A DNA stretch of 64,000 nucleotides, taken from positions 2,542,001-2,606,000 of the forward strand of contig NZ_CP106738.1 in NCBI RefSeq assembly GCF_025639885.1. Reading direction: 5' to 3'. The first letter of the stretch is position 1. Each line of letters begins with the position of its first letter. The notes beneath the pieces are model-generated. The model saw only the letters and a program-made list of their open reading frames with translations, did no database searches and had not been told where the DNA came from. Below, piece by piece: positions 53,687-63,234 of this stretch. The position numbers were made by a program, and so were the translations under genes. Source of the DNA: Roseovarius pelagicus (GTDB lineage Bacteria; Pseudomonadota; Alphaproteobacteria; Rhodobacterales; Rhodobacteraceae).

Positions 53687-54793
53687 TCAGCGGTCGATCT
53701 GTGGTGGGATCAGGACAAAATTGCCGAAATGGGTTTTTTGCAGGAATTCTTTTTGTGCAGTTGCGATCTCTGACAGTGGCAGGATTTTCGCAACCAGCGG
53801 GCGGATTTCGCCAGCCTCGATGTATGATACCAGATTGGGAAAGACAGCCTCATCCCATGCGGTGCTACCGAATAGCGTGATATCCTTGAGATACATGTCG
53901 CGCATATCCAGTTCGACGATGGGTCCGGCAATGGCACCCGACGACGCATAGCGCCCGCCGCGCCGGAGCAGTTTGAGCATTTGCGCAAACCCCGGCCCGG
54001 CGACATTGTCGATCACGACGTCGGCAGCATTTTCCCCAAGGGTATGAACGGGGTCATTCCCGCGCTCGATTACAGCGTTCGCACCCAAGGCCCGGACCTG
54101 ATCCACCTTGGATGCGCCGACGATTGCAGTGACATGTGCACCTCGGCGTTTGGCAAGCTGTAGTGCGGCGGACCCGACGCCGCCCGACGCGCCGGTAATC
54201 AGGACGCGGTCATGCGCGGTGACGCCTGTCCGTTCCATCATCGTCTCAGCGGTGCCATAGGCGCAGGGGATCGTGGCCAGTTCTGCGTCGGACCAGTCGC
54301 AGTCAACTGCGAACACCTCTTGTGCCGGGACTTTGACATATTGGGCAAACGCCCCGTCAAAATCAGAGGCCATCCAGACGCATTCCATACTGTCGAACCC
54401 GTTCGGGCGCATGCAGGCCCGCACGATGACCCGTTGACCGATCAGGCCCGCGTCGGTGTCTGTCCCGACCGCCGCGACCCTGCCGCAGCAATCCGTCCCC
54501 TGAATGAGCGGGAAAGGTGTCGCAGCGTTCCAGCCGCCATCGGATTTCTGCTCTGCCTTGGTTTCCTGACTGTCTGCCGTGGTGTCTGTTCCGCCGGTGA
54601 CGGTGGCAGAGTACCAGCCTAGACGGGTGTTGATCTCGGTGTTGTTCACCCCCGCCGCCAGCACCCGGATCAAGACCTCGCCCGGTTCGGGCGCTGGGAT
54701 CGGCACTTGTCGTGGTTCCAGTTTGTCGTAACCGCCGTTTCCGGTCGTCACGATGGCGAACATGGTTTGGCTGGGCGGTTGGGTGTCTGGCAT
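53687..54793 (-). CDS. zinc-containing alcohol dehydrogenase / quinone oxidoreductase family
   Basis: 368 residues of the MDR family. GroES-like domain (about 1-150), GTDCCGRVAAVG (about 98-109) and the NADPH-binding LITGASGGVGSAALQLAKRR (about 198-217). GVNNTEINTRLGWY (about 48-61) lacks the catalytic zinc Cys of classic alcohol dehydrogenases, so a quinone-oxidoreductase-like activity is likelier. The substrate is unknown. Divergent from rlmN by 74 bases. Confidence 0.88.
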   Translation of the reverse strand: MPDTQPPSQTMFAIVTTGNGGYDKLEPRQVPIPAPEPGEVLIRVLAAGVNNTEINTRLGWYSATVTGGTDTTADSQETKAEQKSDGGWNAATPFPLIQGTDCCGRVAAVGTDTDAGLIGQRVIVRACMRPNGFDSMECVWMASDFDGAFAQYVKVPAQEVFAVDCDWSDAELATIPCAYGTAETMMERTGVTAHDRVLITGASGGVGSAALQLAKRRGAHVTAIVGASKVDQVRALGANAVIERGNDPVHTLGENAADVVIDNVAGPGFAQMLKLLRRGGRYASSGAIAGPIVELDMRDMYLKDITLFGSTAWDEAVFPNLVSYIEAGEIRPLVAKILPLSEIATAQKEFLQKTHFGNFVLIPPQIDR

Positions 54794-54867
54794 AATCGGC
54801 GCGTGCCCCTTTGGCTTTGCTCTGCGAATCCTATATGGAGACCATCTGTTGTAAAAGGCCCGACCCG

Positions 54868-56046
54868 ATGACCGACAAAGCCCCGATCACTCAGGATGTT
54901 ATGACCATCCCCCGCAAGCTGCCTGAAGGTGACAAGATCAACCTTGTCGGCCTGACGCGCGACGCGTTGCGCGAGACGCTGATTGCGCATGGCACGCCCG
55001 AGAAGCAGGCCAAGATGCGTGCCGGGCAGATCTGGCAATGGATCTATCAATGGGGTGTGCGTGATTTTGCCGTGATGACCAATCTGGCCAAGGCGTATCG
55101 CGCTGAACTGGAAGAGCATTTTGTCGTGGCTGTGCCCGAGGTGGTCAGCAAGCAGGTCAGCGCGGACGGCACGCGCAAATATCTGGTGCGGATCGCGGGC
55201 GGGCACGAGGTCGAGGTGGTTTATATCCCCGAGGCGGATCGCGGCACGCTGTGTATTTCTAGCCAAGTGGGTTGCACCCTGACCTGTTCGTTCTGCCATA
55301 CCGGGACGCAGAAACTGGTGCGCAACCTGACGGCAGGCGAGGTTGTCGGGCAGATCATGGTCGCGCGCGATGATCTGAATGAGTGGCCGGTGCCGGGCGC
55401 ACCCAAGGATGAAACTCGACTGCTAAGCAACATCGTGCTGATGGGCATGGGTGAGCCGCTGTATAATTTCGAGAACGTGCGTGATGCGATGAAGATCGCG
55501 ATGGACCCCGAGGGTATCCAGCTAAGCCGCCGCCGGATCACACTCAGCACCTCTGGCGTGGTGCCGGAAATCCATCGCACCGCCGCCGAGATCGGCTGTA
55601 TGCTGGCGGTCAGCTTTCACGCGACGACGGACGACGTGCGCGATACGTTGGTGCCGATCAACAAGAAATGGAACATCGAGGCATTGCTGGATGCGTTGCG
55701 CCAGTACCCCAAAGTCAGCAATTCCGAGCGGATCACATTCGAGTATGTCATGCTGGATGGCGTGAACGACAGCGATGAGGATGCACGCCGTCTGGTTAAG
55801 CTGATCGAGGGTATTCCGGCCAAGATCAACCTGATCCCGTTCAACGAATGGCCCGGTGCCCCCTATAAGCGCAGTTCGGGCAACCGCATTCATGCCTTTG
55901 CCGACATCATCTATAAGGCCGGATATGCCAGCCCGATCCGCACGCCGCGCGGTGAGGATATCATGGCCGCCTGCGGTCAGCTGAAGTCGGCTACGGAACG
56001 CGCGCGTAAATCGCGGCGCGCGATCGAGGCTGACGCCGGCCTGTAG
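54868..56046 (+). CDS. rlmN: 23S rRNA (adenine2503-C2)-methyltransferase
   Basis: Radical-SAM enzyme that methylates A2503 of 23S rRNA and A37 of some tRNAs. 392 residues with the iron-sulfur motif C136-x3-C140-x2-C143 in [14 protein letters not shown]. It also has [15 protein letters not shown] (about 190-204) and [12 protein letters not shown] (about 224-235), and a late Cys in AACGQL near the C-terminus for the mechanism. ATG 54868 is preferred to 54811. Confidence 0.96.
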   Translation: MTDKAPITQDVMTIPRKLPEGDKINLVGLTRDALRETLIAHGTPEKQAKMRAGQIWQWIYQWGVRDFAVMTNLAKAYRAELEEHFVVAVPEVVSKQVSADGTRKYLVRIAGGHEVEVVYIPEADRGTLCISSQVGCTLTCSFCHTGTQKLVRNLTAGEVVGQIMVARDDLNEWPVPGAPKDETRLLSNIVLMGMGEPLYNFENVRDAMKIAMDPEGIQLSRRRITLSTSGVVPEIHRTAAEIGCMLAVSFHATTDDVRDTLVPINKKWNIEALLDALRQYPKVSNSERITFEYVMLDGVNDSDEDARRLVKLIEGIPAKINLIPFNEWPGAPYKRSSGNRIHAFADIIYKAGYASPIRTPRGEDIMAACGQLKSATERARKSRRAIEADAGL

Positions 56047-56222
56047 AGGTCGGGCGCTATGCCCCGCCGGACATTGCCAATCTCTTGGGGGCGTAGCCGC
56101 GCTGAAATCACCCGAAAAGGGCTAAGATTTCACCGCAGTCCCGCCACTATTGCGTGCGAGCGTTGTTCAAACCCGAAATTAACAATTGGGTTTGTAAGAT
56201 TTCCGCAAAGGAGAGTTCGAGC

Positions 56223-56432
56223 ATGGTTTATGTCCACAGTGATCCCACCGTCCAGGCCGGCGTTCTGGATTTCGTGCTGCGTGAACGGCGTCGCGCGGCC
56301 AACCTTCTGGATTGGCAGAATGCGTTGAAAAATCACGGCTACGCAGTGCAGCACACCGACAAGGGGGACTATGTGACCACCCTTCCGCATGGTGTCGAGA
56401 TCTGCCGCCTACCGGATGGCGCGGCGATCTGA
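56223..56432 (+). CDS. small protein, paralogue 1 (69 aa)
   Basis: 69 residues: MVYVHSDPTVQAGVLDFVLR, then ERRRAANLLDWQNALKNHGY, ending EICRLPDGAAI. An AGGAG ribosome site precedes ATG 56223. It resembles the protein at 56836-57039 over its whole length: D/ELV-RERR-A then W-Q-L-GYA and a C-terminal S/E-IC-LP. Together they look like tandem duplicates. I do not recognise a family. Confidence 0.75.
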   Translation: MVYVHSDPTVQAGVLDFVLRERRRAANLLDWQNALKNHGYAVQHTDKGDYVTTLPHGVEICRLPDGAAI

Positions 56433-56835
56433 TCCGCCAGCGACACCATAAATGATGAGGTGTATCGCGCGTAATAGCTGGCGCGGTACGATATGCAAAA
56501 CATGCACCCTGCCGCACCAGCGGCGGGGTGCATTGGTCTGAGCCTTACGTCAGGCCGCGCCCAGATGCCGCCGACCTGTATGCCGGACTCGATTGTTCGC
56601 GGGGGCGTGCGATAGCGGCAGGCTGCTTTGAAACGCCCCCCCCTGACAGTGACGATTGATGTGCGATAGCGGGCTGGGCGTGACCCATTGATGGCCTGTC
56701 GGGTCGTTGCGGTTTTGTGAACAATGGGGCGGTGAATCCGAGAATGACCTCTAGTTCGCCACATTTCATCACGATTGTTGCCATGAGGCGGGATTATCCA
56801 ATTCAAAGGACAAGATTGTAACAAGGTATGAAACG
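56433..56835. other. 403-base spacer between two paralogous small genes
   Basis: GC-rich. A 12-base word (GTGCGATAGCGG) occurs twice, near 56607 and 56659. Several GC-rich stem-forming stretches (for example GCACC...GGTGC at about 56501-56532) suggest structured RNA, but no known motif is recognised. Frames on the minus strand give no believable product. It could hide a small RNA. Confidence 0.45.
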
Positions 56836-57039
56836 ATGAATATTTCGACACAAAATGACAGCAACGCGGTTATGGAACTGGTGATGCGCGAGCGCCGCAT
56901 GGCGGTATCGGATCGTGAATGGCAGCACCGTCTGCGCGGTTATGGTTATGCGATCCGTGACACGGATGAAGGCCGCATTCTGACGTCGCTGACCCGTGGT
57001 GCGAGCATTTGCAACCTGCCGAGCCATCTGGCCGCCTGA
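56836..57039 (+). CDS. small protein, paralogue 2 (67 aa)
   Basis: 67 residues: MNISTQNDSNAVMELVMRER, then MAVSDREWQHRLRGYGYAIR, ending ASICNLPSHLAA. It is alignable with the protein at 56223-56432, with conserved RERR, a W-Q pair, GYA and IC-LP. Conserved Cys suggests a shared structural or metal role. No family recognised. A start-proximal GGTATGAAACG lies upstream rather than a strong Shine-Dalgarno site. Confidence 0.75.
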   Translation: MNISTQNDSNAVMELVMRERRMAVSDREWQHRLRGYGYAIRDTDEGRILTSLTRGASICNLPSHLAA

Positions 57040-57115
57040 TCGCAATCCGGTGACAGGGCGCGAAAAAAACGTCTTTTCCCGTCACGTTGCCAGAATTGCC
57101 AGCCGTCTCGTGCGG

Positions 57116-57934
57116 TCAGCAGTCGGGATGCCATGCGTCGATGATGGCGACGGCTTCTTGTGCTGTTTCGACGAACTGGAACAGTTCGAGATCCTCGGGT
57201 GAGATTGTACCGGCATCTGCCAGTGCTTCCCAGTTGATGATGGAACGCCAGAACTCCTCGCCAAAGAGCAGGAAGGGCACCCGGTTCATCCGATCGGTCT
57301 GAATCAGCGTCAGCGCCTCAAAGGTTTCGTCCAGAGTGCCGAACCCGCCGGGAAAGACGCAAATCGCCCGCGCCCGCATGAGAAAGTGCATCTTGCGGAT
57401 CGCAAAATAGTGAAAGTTGAAGCAAAGCCCCGGCGTGACATATTCATTCGGGGCCTGTTCGTGGGGCAACACGATATTCAGGCCGATGGACGCGCCGCCC
57501 GCGTCATCCGCGCCACGATTGCCTGCCTCCATGACACCCGGCCCGCCGCCCGTGGCCACGACGAATTCACGCCCGTAAGAGGCCAGTGATTTCTCGGTCA
57601 TCAATCGGGCGAATTCGCGCGCCTCATCATAGTATTTTGACAGGTCGGCCAGCGTCTTGGTACGTGCGTCGTCCTTCTTGGCAGGTTCGGGAATGCGTGC
57701 GCCACCGAAAAGGACGATGGTGCTGTTGATGCCGCGCTCGTTCAGGATCATTTCCGGTTTGAGCAGCTCTAATTGCAGGCGGACCGGGCGCAGTTCTTCG
57801 CGAAGCATGAAATCGGTGTCGTTGAAGGCCAGCTTGTACGCAGGCGCGCGGGTTTGCGGCGTATCGGGCACCTGTTCTGCGGTGCTGCGATCCGAATGGG
57901 CATCGCGAAACTGGCTCTGACGGTCGTCTTTCAT
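57116..57934 (-). CDS. LOG-family protein (TIGR00730, nucleotide phosphoribohydrolase-like)
   Basis: 272 residues. ATGGGPGVMEAGNRGADDAG (about 146-165) and FPGGFGTLDETFEALTL (about 213-229) are the LOG signatures PGGxGTxxE. The family includes cytokinin riboside 5'-monophosphate phosphoribohydrolases; bacterial members may simply hydrolyse nucleotides. An N-terminal extension of about 65 residues is present. ATG 57934 is preferred. Converges with paralogue 2. Confidence 0.88.
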   Translation of the reverse strand: MKDDRQSQFRDAHSDRSTAEQVPDTPQTRAPAYKLAFNDTDFMLREELRPVRLQLELLKPEMILNERGINSTIVLFGGARIPEPAKKDDARTKTLADLSKYYDEAREFARLMTEKSLASYGREFVVATGGGPGVMEAGNRGADDAGGASIGLNIVLPHEQAPNEYVTPGLCFNFHYFAIRKMHFLMRARAICVFPGGFGTLDETFEALTLIQTDRMNRVPFLLFGEEFWRSIINWEALADAGTISPEDLELFQFVETAQEAVAIIDAWHPDC

Positions 57935-58012
57935 GGGGTACTTGATCCTTGACTGGCATCTGTGATCTTGAGCGTAGAGCGGAACGCATCCCTTGACCAG
58001 CAGGAGCATCAC

Positions 58013-58922
58013 ATGGACTGGACCGACGAGATCAGCGCAGCGACCGCGCGTATTGCGGGCCATGTGCGGCGCACCCCGGTGGCGGATGTCGTGCTGGACG
58101 GACAGAGCGTGGCGCTGAAGCTGGAGCAAATGCAGCATACCGGTAGTTTTAAGGCGCGCGGGGCCTTCAACACGTTGCTGTCAGGGCCGGTGCCTGCGGC
58201 GGGTCTGGTGGCTGCGTCGGGGGGGAATCACGGCGCGGCGGTGGCCTATGCAGCGCGACGACTGGGCCATAAGGCGAGGATATATGTACCTGAAATGGCA
58301 GGCGCGGCCAAGATCACGCTGATCGAGCAACTGGGGGGCGATCTGGTGGTGGTGCCGGGTGCCTATGCCAACGCGCTGGAGGCGGCACAGACCTATGAGG
58401 CCGAAACCGGCGCTGCGCAGATCCATGCCTATGATGCGCCAATGACCGTGGCCGGGCAGGGCACCTGCATGGCCGAGTGGGAGGCGCAGGGCTTGGAGGC
58501 TGACACCGTGCTGATCGCGGTGGGTGGCGGCGGATTGATAGGCGGTGCGCTGGCGTGGCTGAGCGGACGGCGCAAGGTGGTCGGGGTAGAGCCGGAAACC
58601 TCCTGCGCGCTGCATGCGGCGCTGGCGGCGGGGCAGCCGGTGGATGTGGAGGTCTCAGGCGTTGCCGCCAACGCGCTGGGCGCGCGCCGGATCGGTGAGA
58701 TATGCTTTGGACTGGCGGATGGCATCGCCTGCAGTTACGGTGCCGGATGCGGCGATCACGGCGGCGCAGCGGCTGCTGTGGCGCGAAATGCGGCAGCTGG
58801 TAGAGCCTGCCGGTGCGACCGCGTTGGCCGCGCTGATGTCCGGTGCCTATGTGCCGGAACCGGGCGAGCGGGTGGCGGTGCTGATCTGTGGCGGCAATGT
58901 CGCCCCTGATCCGCTGGCGTAG
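58013..58922 (+). pseudogene. threonine/serine dehydratase-like PLP enzyme, frameshifted at about 58729
   Basis: The first frame (58013-about 58729) has the fold-type II PLP motifs: HTGSFKARGAFNTL (about 43-56, PLP Lys), ASGGNHGAAVAYAARR and VGGGGLIGGALAWL. From about 58731 the coding sense moves to another frame (VTVPDAAITAAQRLLWREM then VEPAGATALAALMSGAYVPE) to TAG 58922. Removing one base near 58728-58731 would give one protein of about 302 residues. There is no homopolymer, so a real mutation is plausible, but a sequencing error cannot be ruled out. ATG 58013 follows CAGGAG. Confidence 0.88.
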
Positions 58923-59091
58923 GGAATGCAGCCGCGTGGTGGAAAGGTATTTGGGGAAAGATGAAAGGCTGCGGGCTGTTGTGTGGTCAATTGCTTCGTA
59001 CAGGTGCCCGGATATGTCGCAATGAGTGGATGACCTACGCTGTGCTATTCGCTATGGATGCGCGGAAACATCTTGATCGGAGCCTGCCCCA

Positions 59092-59919
59092 ATGTCCAAT
59101 GCCCAGTTAGAAATCGCCATCGACGCCGCCTGGGAGGCGCGCGACCAGATCACGCCCGCAACCGGTGGTGAAACCCGCGAGGCCATCGAGGCAACGCTGG
59201 CGGCACTCGATTCAGGAAAGCTGCGTGTGGCGGAGCCGCGCGAAGATGGCCAGTGGCATGTGAACCAATGGGCCAAGAAGGCCGTGCTGTTGGGGTTCCG
59301 TCTGAAAGACATGGAAGCGCAGCCGGGCGGCCCGCAGGGCGGCGGCTGGTGGGACAAGGTCGACAGCAAGTTCAAGGGCTGGGGCGAGGCGGAGTGGACC
59401 GGCGCGGGTTTCCGCGCGGTGCCAAGCTGTGTGGTGCGTAAATCGGCCTATATCGCGCCGGGTGTGGTGCTGATGCCGTCGTTTGTGAATCTTGGTGCCT
59501 ATGTGGACGAGGGCACGATGGTCGACACATGGGCGACCGTGGGGAGCTGTGCGCAGATCGGTAAGAACGTTCATCTGTCGGGGGGTGTCGGAATCGGCGG
59601 TGTGTTGGAGCCGATGCAGGCCGGGCCGACGATCATCGAGGACAATTGCTTTATCGGGGCGCGCTCTGAGGTTGTCGAAGGTTGTATTGTACGCGAGGGC
59701 AGCGTGTTGGGTATGGGGGTCTTTATTGGCCAGTCGACCAAGATCGTGGATCGTGAAACCGGTGAAGTCATGTATGGCGAAGTGCCATCTGGGTCAGTCG
59801 TCGTGGCGGGGTCCATGCCGACGAAGAACAACATCAACCTTTATTGCGCTGTGATCGTAAAGCGGGTGGATGAGCGGACCCGGTCCAAGACATCCATCAA
59901 CGAGTTGCTGCGTGCCTGA
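59092..59919 (+). CDS. dapD: 2,3,4,5-tetrahydropyridine-2,6-dicarboxylate N-succinyltransferase
   Basis: Commits tetrahydrodipicolinate to the succinylase branch of lysine/DAP synthesis. 275 residues. Left-handed parallel beta-helix with hexapeptide-like repeats (about 115-235) including [17 protein letters not shown] and [20 protein letters not shown]; the acceptor-binding N-terminal domain precedes it. ATG 59092. Overlaps the next gene by eight bases. Confidence 0.96.
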   Translation: MSNAQLEIAIDAAWEARDQITPATGGETREAIEATLAALDSGKLRVAEPREDGQWHVNQWAKKAVLLGFRLKDMEAQPGGPQGGGWWDKVDSKFKGWGEAEWTGAGFRAVPSCVVRKSAYIAPGVVLMPSFVNLGAYVDEGTMVDTWATVGSCAQIGKNVHLSGGVGIGGVLEPMQAGPTIIEDNCFIGARSEVVEGCIVREGSVLGMGVFIGQSTKIVDRETGEVMYGEVPSGSVVVAGSMPTKNNINLYCAVIVKRVDERTRSKTSINELLRA

Positions 59920-60256
59920 AGAGAAAAAGCCGAAGAAGCCGAGCCGCCAGCAGGTTTATACCCTGCTGGTGGAGATCGGGCGTAAAAAAGGCGATGGTCT
60001 GCCGGATAAGGCGACCGGCGCGGCGCTGGTCATTTACGCCAGTGGTGTGGATGAGGCTGAAGCCGTGCGTGAAACGGTGGCGATCCTGAAGCAGGCGGAT
60101 ACGGCGCCGCTGGATGTCAGCGGTTATGGAAGTCTGGCAGAGCGCGAAGAGGAAGGTCACGACATTTCGGATGAGGAACGCGCGCTGATGGGGCGCGCGC
60201 TGGACGAGAATTCGGTGATCGTGGCGCAGATGACGCCGTTTTTCGACGAAGCATAG
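59912..60256 (+). CDS. conserved hypothetical protein between dapD and dapE
   Basis: 114 residues, start [20 protein letters not shown] at GTG 59912 within dapD. The middle ([20 protein letters not shown]) and end ([20 protein letters not shown]) are mixed alpha/beta and acidic. I do not recognise a family. The overlap with dapD shows coupled translation. It converges with the Hint gene, with only 11 bases between the stops. Confidence 0.78.
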   Translation: MPEEKKPKKPSRQQVYTLLVEIGRKKGDGLPDKATGAALVIYASGVDEAEAVRETVAILKQADTAPLDVSGYGSLAEREEEGHDISDEERALMGRALDENSVIVAQMTPFFDEA

Positions 60257-60267
60257 GGCGGCGGGGT

Positions 60268-61368
60268 TTAGGCCGCGCGGTGTTTGGCCAGTGTGACGGC
60301 CTCGAACGGGCGCAGAACCGGCCAGATCGGGCTGGCATGTTCGGGCAGGCGGTGGCGCGGAGCGGCGTGCAGGATGCTCTGACCAAGGGCCTCTGGGTTG
60401 CGTCGCAAGCGGCCGATATAAAGGCTTTCTACCGGGCACCCACCGGCCAGAACGGCCGCGTGTTCGGGCAGCAGGATATGATGATAGGTCACCAGATCAG
60501 GGCCATCGGCGTAAAAGGCTGACGCGCCGTTGACCAAGTGTCGCGCGGGGACCAGCACGGCCTCTGTGCCGAACATGTAATCTACCTCGCTGCCACCGAT
60601 CACCAGACGTTGATGCGGGGCCAGCAAGATATCATGCGCCAGCCCGAAGAAGGGGGCACGCAGACGGACGGGGCGCAGGCTACCACGGGCGGGCACAGTC
60701 TGGGACACGGTTTGCAAGACGGGCACGATGTCACCGGTGCTGGTCAACACTGTATCGCCGCGCCGAAGCCGCGCCGCAGGGATCGGACCACGCGGTGTTG
60801 CGATCGGTACATTTGCGGTCAAGCCCGGCATCGGTCCGATGGGTTCGACCTGATCCGAGACTGCCAGAAAATTTACATCGGCGTCCATTTCGCGCCGGGC
60901 GGGATAGCGTGTGATCATTTGCAGATCTTCCAGCGGCATGGGATGCGGCGGCGGCAGATTGCGGCTGCGGATACGACCGGCGGCCAGATGTTCCAGCGTC
61001 AGTCGTCCCCAGCGACGCGGGGCATCCCAGCTATAACTGACGCGCACCTGTTCGCTGCGCCCATCCAGATCGTGAGTAAGCGCGGCGTGACAGGTTTCGC
61101 CACCCATCGTCTCGACCAGAACGATCCCGCCGCTGGGCATGACCTGAAGCGACAGACCACCAGCCCAAGGTTGCGAGCGGTCAAAGCGCAGCAGGGTTTG
61201 CGGACGCCCCTCGGGCGAGAGGTGGGTTTCGACCAGCAACGTCCCACGTGGCACAATGGCGTCTGGCGGATGGTGCGCACCAATACCATCGTTCATCGGC
61301 ATGGCCAGTCCGGCGTGGTTAAACCGGCCGTGCTGATGATCTGAAATGCCGATCCAACCCAAAGTCAA
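60268..61368 (-). CDS. Hint-domain protein lacking the usual nucleophile
   Basis: 366 residues. The Hint domain is at about 180-330: the block that normally starts CFxxGTxIATPRG reads GLTANVPIATPRGPIPAARL, with Gly at the Cys position; later blocks LAPHQRLVIGG and YHHILLPEHAAVLAGG are present. The N-terminal half (GWIGISDHQHGRFNHAG then PRGTLLVETHLSPEGRPQ) is a separate domain I cannot name. TTG 61368 overlaps the stop of the neighbouring Hint gene by four bases. Function unknown. Confidence 0.85.
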   Translation of the reverse strand: MTLGWIGISDHQHGRFNHAGLAMPMNDGIGAHHPPDAIVPRGTLLVETHLSPEGRPQTLLRFDRSQPWAGGLSLQVMPSGGIVLVETMGGETCHAALTHDLDGRSEQVRVSYSWDAPRRWGRLTLEHLAAGRIRSRNLPPPHPMPLEDLQMITRYPARREMDADVNFLAVSDQVEPIGPMPGLTANVPIATPRGPIPAARLRRGDTVLTSTGDIVPVLQTVSQTVPARGSLRPVRLRAPFFGLAHDILLAPHQRLVIGGSEVDYMFGTEAVLVPARHLVNGASAFYADGPDLVTYHHILLPEHAAVLAGGCPVESLYIGRLRRNPEALGQSILHAAPRHRLPEHASPIWPVLRPFEAVTLAKHRAA

Positions 61369-62948
61369 GCCGCCCGCATATGGCCGCCAAGGAGCAGGTG
61401 CGCCTCGTACCGTTTTAGCGTTCGCCGCGCCGCCGGGCTGTATCCGATGCCGGTTTCACGATCGATCTCGGGGAAGATTGTGCAGATCTCATCGACAATC
61501 TCGGCTTCAAAGCTGTTGGCGGTCTGGGGACCGGGCAAGAAGCTTTCGGTCTCCAATCCTTCGGAAAACACCACCTGATGGCGATCAAAGAGGATGTGCA
61601 CGTAATCCACCAAACCGCCTTCTATCTGCCGAACGGAATGGTCATTGACCAGATCGCGGGCGGCCACCAGCACCTCGGTATCGCCAAAGAGCAGCTCGGC
61701 CAGTGCGTCACGGATCAACACCCGGTGCAGTGGTGACAAGAAGAGATCTCCGTGATTTCCAAAGGTGCCCGCAGCGATGAAGATCGGGGCGAAATTGCCC
61801 TTTGCCTCGACGCGGCGTTCGCCGATCCAGCGCAGGGGTTGGGCACCCTCGTCGCGAGTCATGACCAGATCGCCGGGTGCCAGCGTTTCCACGGCAACCG
61901 GGCCGTCGGGTGTCTCGATCATTGTGCCGGCGACAAAGCAGGGCACCGAATCCACCAGAACGAACCCGGTGTCGCTGATTCCGGTATCTGACAGGACGGT
62001 ATAGGTATAGTTGAACTGTTCAGTATTGCCGTCACCATTCATGGTGAGCGTGCCGTCGGGGTTCAGCTTGACTGACTGGCCGGTATTGAGGAACACCGTG
62101 TCGCCCGGTGTTACCTGTTGGCCGTTGATATGGGTGATGGTCAGGCTACCGCCCGACGGCACGGTGTCATTGTCTAATACGTCGACGGTGCGCGATCCAT
62201 CCGGGTCCAGCCGATAACTGTCATCATTGGCGACCACGCTGCCTTGGATGCTGCCACCGGCAATCAGCAGGGTCGAATCGTAATTGCTGTCGCTGACATC
62301 GGCGATACCGATGCGGATCGAATTGACGACGCCATCATTGACCGGGATCGTCATCGTCAGGTTCACGGTGAACCCGTCCATCTCTGTGTTGTATTGATCA
62401 CCGGTGTTGTCGATGAAGAGGTTCTGGTTCGCACCGGCGTTCAGGTTGTTGGGATCGATATCGCCATCGCCCACGCCTAGCTGAATCTGGGTGCCATTGA
62501 TCCAGACGCCGACGAAATCCTGAAAAGAGCCAACGGCATATTCAGGATATTCCTCTGAGGCAAAGACAAACTGCATCGTCAGCACATCGCCATCAGGGAT
62601 GAAATCGACGTCTATATAGGATGCATCATAAGTATTGGTGCCGGCCGCAGCGTTGAACTGAGCGTTGTTGTTCTCGCCGCTGGAACTGCTGGTGGTGGAG
62701 GAGCTTTCGTTCGACTGCCATCTGTTGTTATTGGTGAAATAGCGTAAATCGCCGGTCGAGAACATTACGCCAGTGTCGCCGGGTGTTACGGCGTCCGAGA
62801 TTGAATCGCCATCGGAATAGATGCCAGAGCTGTCGCGGTCGCCGGTATAAGACGCGCTGACGATGGTGACATCGCTGCCAAACATCTCTTGTGCCATTTC
62901 ATCCGCGCTGGCGCGTCTGTCGATCGGTAGTTCTCTGCCTGCAACCAT
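61365..62948 (-). CDS. choice-of-anchor L domain protein fused to a Hint domain
   Basis: 527 residues. The N-terminal half (about 1-250) has the choice-of-anchor L-type pattern: [20 protein letters not shown], a Ser/Asn-rich loop, [20 protein letters not shown] and a following [21 protein letters not shown] beta-sandwich segment with [20 protein letters not shown], like cadherin or Ig-like folds, follows. The C-terminal Hint domain begins with the intact Cys in [20 protein letters not shown] and has [16 protein letters not shown]. It suggests an extracellular protein. ATG 62948 is preferred to GTG 62987. Confidence 0.85.
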   Translation of the reverse strand: MVAGRELPIDRRASADEMAQEMFGSDVTIVSASYTGDRDSSGIYSDGDSISDAVTPGDTGVMFSTGDLRYFTNNNRWQSNESSSTTSSSSGENNNAQFNAAAGTNTYDASYIDVDFIPDGDVLTMQFVFASEEYPEYAVGSFQDFVGVWINGTQIQLGVGDGDIDPNNLNAGANQNLFIDNTGDQYNTEMDGFTVNLTMTIPVNDGVVNSIRIGIADVSDSNYDSTLLIAGGSIQGSVVANDDSYRLDPDGSRTVDVLDNDTVPSGGSLTITHINGQQVTPGDTVFLNTGQSVKLNPDGTLTMNGDGNTEQFNYTYTVLSDTGISDTGFVLVDSVPCFVAGTMIETPDGPVAVETLAPGDLVMTRDEGAQPLRWIGERRVEAKGNFAPIFIAAGTFGNHGDLFLSPLHRVLIRDALAELLFGDTEVLVAARDLVNDHSVRQIEGGLVDYVHILFDRHQVVFSEGLETESFLPGPQTANSFEAEIVDEICTIFPEIDRETGIGYSPAARRTLKRYEAHLLLGGHMRAA

Positions 62949-63234
62949 GTCCTGCCCCAGCCCAATTGCCGGAGACAACGCAAACACGCAGTCGGGCGGG
63001 TATGTCCCGCCTCGCCGTCATCGATCGCTGATGCGATCTGCTCGATCTGGGGCCTGTTGCGGCCCCTCTGCTGTTGCCCTGCCTCGGGTCACTTTATTAT
63101 TGAGATTGTTTGTATCAAGGTTTTTGCGTTCTGTTAAGACATATCCATGCGTCGGTTTCGCTATGCGGCAGGTTTGCCCCGGTTGGAAAATCGCGGTACC
63201 CGTGTTCCACGCTGAATTACCCGTGAGAGATCTG

